A stretch of DNA of 49,103 nucleotides from Phycisphaerales bacterium. GTDB lineage: Bacteria; Planctomycetota; Phycisphaerae; Phycisphaerales; SM1A02. Where the stretch lies: contig JABABS010000054.1 of assembly GCA_014238125.1 (NCBI GenBank), positions 1 through 49,103 of the forward strand. Direction: 5' to 3'. Below, piece after piece: positions 44,563 through 49,103 of the stretch. Made by a program: the position numbers and the translations under genes. Every line of letters begins with the position of its first letter. Within the stretch, counting starts at the first letter, position 1. The notes under the pieces were generated by a model. It had not been told where the DNA came from and searched no databases. It was given only the letters and a program-made list of their open reading frames with translations.

Positions 44563-47394
44563 CTACGAGGAAATTACCTCAAGCGGGTGGCGAAGTGAAA
44601 GTTGCTCAATGCGACTTGCTTGGGAGTGGCATGAATATCCAGTAGTGAGAGAATCAGATGTACTTGGTACATGCCGTGACCACGATTGGTTCCAAATTTT
44701 GATTGATTGTTTTTTATGTTCTTTTTCGTGCCCAAACAACCCACCCATTCCACAACATGATGTATTGATAATTTCAAGTCTAGAACCAATACGATCAAAA
44801 ATTTGTTGCCATAGTGCGTTGCTATTTTTAACAAGTGCTTGCTCAATACAGTGTGGGAACAGACGCCAATTTTCTTGTATTTGCAATGGGGATAAATCTT
44901 GTTTAATGAGCCACTCTTGAGGAAGGTGCACTTTGACAGGGTCCAAATTGAGTATTTGTGGGTATTCATCGCGCCATAATAAAGTTGCTGCAGGATCAAT
45001 GCCAATAATTGGGATGTTCGTATCTTTTAGTTGCTCAAGCCATCGAACGTTCGCATGTGCAACAGCATGAAAAGCACGCAATTTTCCACGCACATGTAAA
45101 GCTTTCCCACATGGTCTAACTGGTAGCACTGCGATCTGGAATCCAAGCGTGCGTGCGATCTGCAAAAAGCTCGTCATGGGTTGATGTCGGAAGTACGTTG
45201 TAAATGAATCTTGAAGTAGAACGACATCAGGACGGTTCTTGATGATTTCATCTACACTTGATGTTTTGATTTTTAATTTGCTTGAAATTTTTGGTGCATC
45301 AACAATCCCTACAGTTTTCGATAACCAAGTAGGAGTAAGAATATTTCCGATGGTTGTAGATTTAAAAGGGAGTAATCCCTCCATTCTGCTCCAAATATAA
45401 TCCCGTATAGGTCGAGGATATCTGCTGTAATAATAGGAGAGAAATTCAGAACGCATCTGTGGGATATCTATTTCCATTGGGCAATCACTTACGCATGCTT
45501 TACAACCGATACATCCATGCAGTGCCTCGTAAACATCTTGTGAATAATCATCACTGACGAATCGGTTGAAAAATCGGCCAACCAAAGAGCTTTTTGTAGA
45601 AACTTTTCGCCCTCCAATTCTTTTAAGCCAGTGACGCAGCAATTCTGCTCGTCCCCTTGGGCTGTGCATCGGGTCCCCGTTGATTCGATACGTTGGACAC
45701 ATTGCTTCATCGAGTTCTATACTTTGGCATTGACTGTTTCCATCACACCGGAGCGAATTTGTAATGATTGGTAGTCGAGCAGTTTTGTTATTTGTTGATC
45801 CTCGAGTCTGAGAATCGATCGACGCAAGCGGGTGGTTTTTGCTTATTGCTGCAACTTTTTCCGGATTGAATTGATTTGTTGGATCAAATGCAGCCTTTAC
45901 TCGGCAAATTTGCTCCCACAATCCATCGCCAAATACTTGCGGTCCGTACTCGCTGCGAAATCCTTTGCCATGTTCACCCCAAAGGATGCCTCCATAAGAA
46001 TGCACTAGCGATACAACTTGATCAGTCAATGTCCGAATCAACGATTGATCATGTTCATCACAAAGGTCAAGTGCAGGACGAACGTGTATAACACCAGCAT
46101 CTACATGTCCAAACATGCCTGCACGGAGGTTGTGTGTATCTAACAATGAACGAAAATCACAAATAAAATCAGCAAGTTTTTCTGGTGGAACTGCGCAATC
46201 TTCAACAAAAGGAACTGGCCGTTTGTTTGTTCCCGTTGATGAGAGCAACCCAACACTTTGGTTTCGAAACCGCCAAACTTTTTGCATCTCTTCATTTGTA
46301 TCTAGCAAGGTTGATGAAAGTACACCTTCCATTTGTGCCACAGTAGAAAGTACTTGCTGCCCATTTTTTGATTCAATACACAACATCGCGTTGGAACACT
46401 TGTCAATAAAGGAAGGCGTGTTTTCTTTTGCAGCCGTTAAAACTAATTCATCAATAACTTCGACAGCGGCGGGTTTTAGCTTTGCAATTGTTGCACCGCA
46501 GCGGAGTGCGGCATCAAAACTTGAGAATCCAACAACAACAAGTTCTAGCCCCGTTGGAATATCAACACATTGCAATGTCGCTTCAGTTACAACGCCAAGT
46601 GTTCCTTCGCTTCCACAAATGATTCTATTGAGATTAAAGGATACATCGTCCCACGCCATTGGAAGGTTGTACCCAGAGACGAAGCGGGGGAGATCAGGCC
46701 AATGTTTCTTATGATATTCTCGTGCGTCCTCGCATGCTCGCTTGACTTCGCAATGTATATCACCAACAACACCGGAAGTGTTTTCAAATTGTTTTAATTC
46801 TTCGCTGCAAATTGTTTTTGAATCCCACACTTTTCCTCCCCGCAGCACATTCCGCAAAGAAACTACGCAGTCACTCATTTTTCCATAGATAAGTGAGCCC
46901 TTTCCTGCAGAATCATTGCCAATCATTCCGCCAATCGTTGCGCGGTCGGCGGTTGCTACCATTGGACCGATCATCACGCCATGTTTCGCTAATTCTTTGT
47001 TGAGTGTTGATAGTACGACGCCGCATTCGACGGTGACTTGTTTTTTCCCTTCATCAAATGTTTTAATTCGGTTTAAGTATCGTTTACAATCAAGTGAGAT
47101 GCCATCAGTAAGTGTTTGACCAGACGTACTTGTTCCCCCACCACGCGGAGTTATTTTTACTGATTGGAATTTTTTAGTGTTAAGCAGAGATAATAAAATT
47201 GAAACATCGTGAGTTGAACGAGGTGCAATAACTGCATTTGGCATTTGTTCCCAAATAGAGTTATCATTTGATGCAAGAACTCTTGTAGATTCCCTTGTTG
47301 TAAGCTTGCCTTTAAAACCTTCCTCTTGAAGATTTTTGAATAGTCTAGTGAGAAGATTAGAACATGTTTGATCTCTCGGAAGTTGCGGGATCAT
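44563..47394 (-). CDS. FAD-linked dehydrogenase with Fe-S domain (YdiJ-like)
   Basis: A 943-residue fusion. The N-terminal half is an FAD-binding type 4 (GlcD-like) oxidase: ITPRGGGTSTSGQTL, GMIGNDSAGKGSLIYG, IICGSEGTLGVVTEATL and HGKGFRSEYGPQ. The C-terminal half has a ferredoxin-type cysteine set CIGCKACVSDCP near residue 630 and a CCG-type GlpC domain (CCGMGGLFGH). This is the architecture of E. coli YdiJ, a D-2-hydroxyglutarate dehydrogenase, and of related D-lactate dehydrogenases; the substrate cannot be fixed here. It overlaps the ASPIC/UnbV gene by four bases. The 132-base gap before its stop repeats the end of the 888-residue gene (TGAAGTAAATTAA). Confidence 0.88.
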   Translation of the reverse strand: MIPQLPRDQTCSNLLTRLFKNLQEEGFKGKLTTRESTRVLASNDNSIWEQMPNAVIAPRSTHDVSILLSLLNTKKFQSVKITPRGGGTSTSGQTLTDGISLDCKRYLNRIKTFDEGKKQVTVECGVVLSTLNKELAKHGVMIGPMVATADRATIGGMIGNDSAGKGSLIYGKMSDCVVSLRNVLRGGKVWDSKTICSEELKQFENTSGVVGDIHCEVKRACEDAREYHKKHWPDLPRFVSGYNLPMAWDDVSFNLNRIICGSEGTLGVVTEATLQCVDIPTGLELVVVGFSSFDAALRCGATIAKLKPAAVEVIDELVLTAAKENTPSFIDKCSNAMLCIESKNGQQVLSTVAQMEGVLSSTLLDTNEEMQKVWRFRNQSVGLLSSTGTNKRPVPFVEDCAVPPEKLADFICDFRSLLDTHNLRAGMFGHVDAGVIHVRPALDLCDEHDQSLIRTLTDQVVSLVHSYGGILWGEHGKGFRSEYGPQVFGDGLWEQICRVKAAFDPTNQFNPEKVAAISKNHPLASIDSQTRGSTNNKTARLPIITNSLRCDGNSQCQSIELDEAMCPTYRINGDPMHSPRGRAELLRHWLKRIGGRKVSTKSSLVGRFFNRFVSDDYSQDVYEALHGCIGCKACVSDCPMEIDIPQMRSEFLSYYYSRYPRPIRDYIWSRMEGLLPFKSTTIGNILTPTWLSKTVGIVDAPKISSKLKIKTSSVDEIIKNRPDVVLLQDSFTTYFRHQPMTSFLQIARTLGFQIAVLPVRPCGKALHVRGKLRAFHAVAHANVRWLEQLKDTNIPIIGIDPAATLLWRDEYPQILNLDPVKVHLPQEWLIKQDLSPLQIQENWRLFPHCIEQALVKNSNALWQQIFDRIGSRLEIINTSCCGMGGLFGHEKEHKKQSIKIWNQSWSRHVPSTSDSLTTGYSCHSQASRIEQLSLRHPLEVISS

Positions 47395-49025
47395 TTTGTA
47401 GGTTCTTTGATGACTGTTTTGCCTTGTTCAATCGATGGAATTGTTGTGGTTTTCCCAGAGGCCCAGTTGATTATGATGTTAGTAATAGTCGCGTGTTTTC
47501 CTAGCCCAATATGGATATCTGGTGACATTGATGAAAAATAACTTCTCGAACAACGCACGCGATGTCGGTGAGAAGTTTCACCAAGATTGAACGTAACAAT
47601 TGTTCCAATGGCTGGTGAACCATTCGTATTCCTCAGATCAAGTACGACCGCTTTCTCACTTTGTGTGATATTGTGCAATACGTATGCAGGGGCGTCTCTA
47701 TTGACTACGACAATGTCGAGTTTTCCATCGCCGTCAATATCACCAGTTGCTGCGCCACGGCTCGTATGAAGTGGTGATACCTTTGTGCCTCCGCGAAAGT
47801 TTGTTCGTGACATGATTCCGTTGTGGTCACCTGAAAACAAGATATTCTGTTCAGCGTAGACATCCTCAACAACGGGTTCAAACAAACGCGAGATTCTTCC
47901 ATTTGCAACATACAAATCGCTGTTTCCATCATTGTTGAAATCTTCTCGAAGTACACCGAATCTTGTGTTTAATCTCGACAATCCAACAAGCCCAGTTGAG
48001 CCTGTTGCGTCTACGAAATAACCGTTTCCATCGTTGAGAAAAAATGAGTCAGATTGGTTTTCCATATTTACTACAAGAATGTCAGGGTCGCCATCAAAAT
48101 CAGCATCAAAAATTTCTGTTCCCATTCCTGCTTTTTTGTTTCCAGAGTTATCAATTGCACACCCTCTAATATTTGCTTCATTGATAAAACGACCGTTTCC
48201 TTGATTTATCCAAAGATGATGTTCACTCATATCATTTGCAACGAAAATATCTTCTAGTCCATCAGCGTTAAAATCATCAATGCCGATGCCTAAACCAAAG
48301 CCTGTTGCAGTATAGATTCCTGAATCTTTTGATACATCGCTGAACGTTCCATCTCCGTTATTGTTGTACAAGATGTCTGGAAGGGGTGATTTGTAAACAA
48401 CTGGAGAACAATAATCGTGCTTTCCAAAAAATAACACTCCGCAATCCGATTCTCTACTCAGATCCCATGTTAGATATCTAGTTACAAAAAGGTCGAGATC
48501 TCCATCGTTGTCATAATCAAAAAAAACTGTCCCAGTGGTCCACGTATCATCAGTAAAACCAGCAACTTTTGTAACATCTCTAAAAGTTCCGTTTCCATTG
48601 TTTTGTAACAAAGTGTCTTTTCCAAAATTTGTCACGTACATATCGGGGTCACCATCATTGTCATAATCGCCTACAGCGACGCCCATTCCAAAGCCCATAT
48701 CTCCTGCACCAGAAGTTGATGTAGTATTTTGAAATGTGCCGTTTTCATTGATGAATAATTGGTTTGCATTTTGTTGATCTCCGATTGTGAACATTGAGCC
48801 ACCTTGTACAAAGTACAAATCGAGATCATCATCATTATCAATATCAATCACTGCAACCCCACCGCCAATAATTTCAGGCATATGGTGTTTCCCCTTTGCT
48901 CCACTCTTCCATTGAAACTGTACGCCACGCATAATTGCTTCATCCACAAACCAAGGTTTCGTTTGTATTACGTCAGGGATAGCGATTGGCAGTGGCGGTG
49001 GCGGATCTGAGCAGTGGCAAAGGAA
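47391..49025 (-). CDS. VCBS/FG-GAP repeat lipoprotein with ASPIC/UnbV domain (5' partial)
   Basis: About 540 residues, starting at CSDPPPPLPIA, which resembles a lipoprotein just after its Cys. Many FG-GAP/VCBS repeats follow (NDDDLDLYFVQGGS, YDNDGDPDMYVTNFG, FNADGLEDIFVAND), forming a calcium-binding beta-propeller, and the last 80 residues are ASPIC/UnbV-like (GSPAIGTIVTFNLGETSHRH). The true start is missing: beyond about 49025 the sequence changes to an ABC ATPase fragment and an in-frame TAG lies at 49059-49061. A TTG at 49034 is formally possible but is probably in foreign sequence. It is coupled to the dehydrogenase. Confidence 0.82.
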   Translation of the reverse strand, partial: FLCHCSDPPPPLPIAIPDVIQTKPWFVDEAIMRGVQFQWKSGAKGKHHMPEIIGGGVAVIDIDNDDDLDLYFVQGGSMFTIGDQQNANQLFINENGTFQNTTSTSGAGDMGFGMGVAVGDYDNDGDPDMYVTNFGKDTLLQNNGNGTFRDVTKVAGFTDDTWTTGTVFFDYDNDGDLDLFVTRYLTWDLSRESDCGVLFFGKHDYCSPVVYKSPLPDILYNNNGDGTFSDVSKDSGIYTATGFGLGIGIDDFNADGLEDIFVANDMSEHHLWINQGNGRFINEANIRGCAIDNSGNKKAGMGTEIFDADFDGDPDILVVNMENQSDSFFLNDGNGYFVDATGSTGLVGLSRLNTRFGVLREDFNNDGNSDLYVANGRISRLFEPVVEDVYAEQNILFSGDHNGIMSRTNFRGGTKVSPLHTSRGAATGDIDGDGKLDIVVVNRDAPAYVLHNITQSEKAVVLDLRNTNGSPAIGTIVTFNLGETSHRHRVRCSRSYFSSMSPDIHIGLGKHATITNIIINWASGKTTTIPSIEQGKTVIKEPTK

Positions 49026-49103
49026 GCATGCCAAACTTAGTGCGAAACTGTTGCAGCTCTAGTCGACTGAGCTCGTGGATGTCGCCGCCGTCGACGAGCA
49101 CCG
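49026..49103 (-). CDS. Fragment of an ABC-transporter ATPase at the contig end
   Basis: In another frame on the minus strand the last 78 bases read VLVDGGDIHELSRLELQQF then RTKFGML, the stretch between the Walker A helix and the Q-loop of ABC ATPases of the MlaF type (usual form GMLFQ). The match stops just before the Q-loop and switches to the ASPIC/UnbV gene. The piece is more GC-rich than its neighbour. A chimeric junction is the simplest explanation. Confidence 0.7.

Noticed and set aside
1-49103. CRISPR arrays, tRNA, rRNA, transposases, prophage genes.
   Set aside because: No regularly spaced repeats, cloverleaf-like sequences or mobile-element proteins were recognised on reading through the window.

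Overview
The window looks like one 49.1 kb contig from an AT-rich (by eye near 40% GC) member of the Planctomycetota, most likely class Phycisphaerae. The clues are a PEP-CTERM-type anchor of the VPAPGA...RKRR kind, a secreted subtilase ending in a dockerin pair, an H/X-type prepilin (DUF1559-like), a Tat-exported Gfo/Idh oxidoreductase, an FGE/SUMF1-like lipoprotein, an ASPIC/UnbV-VCBS lipoprotein, and a Gram-negative set (LptF/LptG-like permeases, type II secretion/type IV pilin-like pseudopilins). No tRNA, rRNA, CRISPR array or insertion sequence was recognised. Both contig ends look chimeric: bases 1-93 are an exact inverted copy of 691-783, and about 78 bases at the right end read as a piece of an ABC-transporter ATPase unrelated to the gene it joins.

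Layout. 0.1-1.4 kb: MFS nucleoside-type transporter. 1.4-6.6 kb (minus strand): a tightly overlapping five-gene operon (UPF0173 metallo-hydrolase, adenine deaminase, ATP-grasp ligase, FGE-like lipoprotein, Gfo/Idh oxidoreductase). 6.6-8.5 kb: outer-membrane-like protein and cytochrome c lipoprotein behind a near-consensus sigma-70 promoter, then a PEP-CTERM protein. 8.6-14.3 kb (minus): murC-murB-ddl-ftsQ-like cell-wall cluster followed by cardiolipin synthase. 14.4-18.9 kb: NtrC-type regulator and a four-gene pseudopilin operon. 19-21.8 kb: two LptF/LptG permeases. 21.8-24.4 kb: PpiC lipoprotein, zinc-ribbon membrane protein, fliW and csrA. 24.4-28.2 kb (minus): cbs, cystathionine gamma-synthase/lyase and pgi. 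28.3-29.5 kb: a major prepilin, with a 331-base intergenic stretch behind it. 29.9-32.5 kb: ruvB, then two decayed genes (a C-terminal fragment of a Cys/Met PLP enzyme and an RNase D gene), each with one in-frame TAA. 32.8-35.5 kb (minus): receiver-like protein, groES, a small unknown gene and groEL. 35.7-44.4 kb (plus): asnS, dockerin subtilase, a B12-binding-like protein, and a large secreted helical protein. 44.6-49.0 kb (minus): ASPIC/UnbV lipoprotein and an FAD/Fe-S dehydrogenase.

Most worth a second look: the fliW-csrA control region (nine GGA triplets in the fliW leader, two of them triloops of perfect 5-bp hairpins, one being the fliW ribosome binding site; a 9-bp hairpin with a GGA-bearing hexaloop in the csrA leader); a 58-base exact repeat shared in the same frame by two unrelated proteins 40 kb apart, which in one copy runs into a 17-bp perfect inverted repeat inside the coding sequence; the small gene between groES and groEL; and the two adjacent genes with fresh-looking TAA codons.
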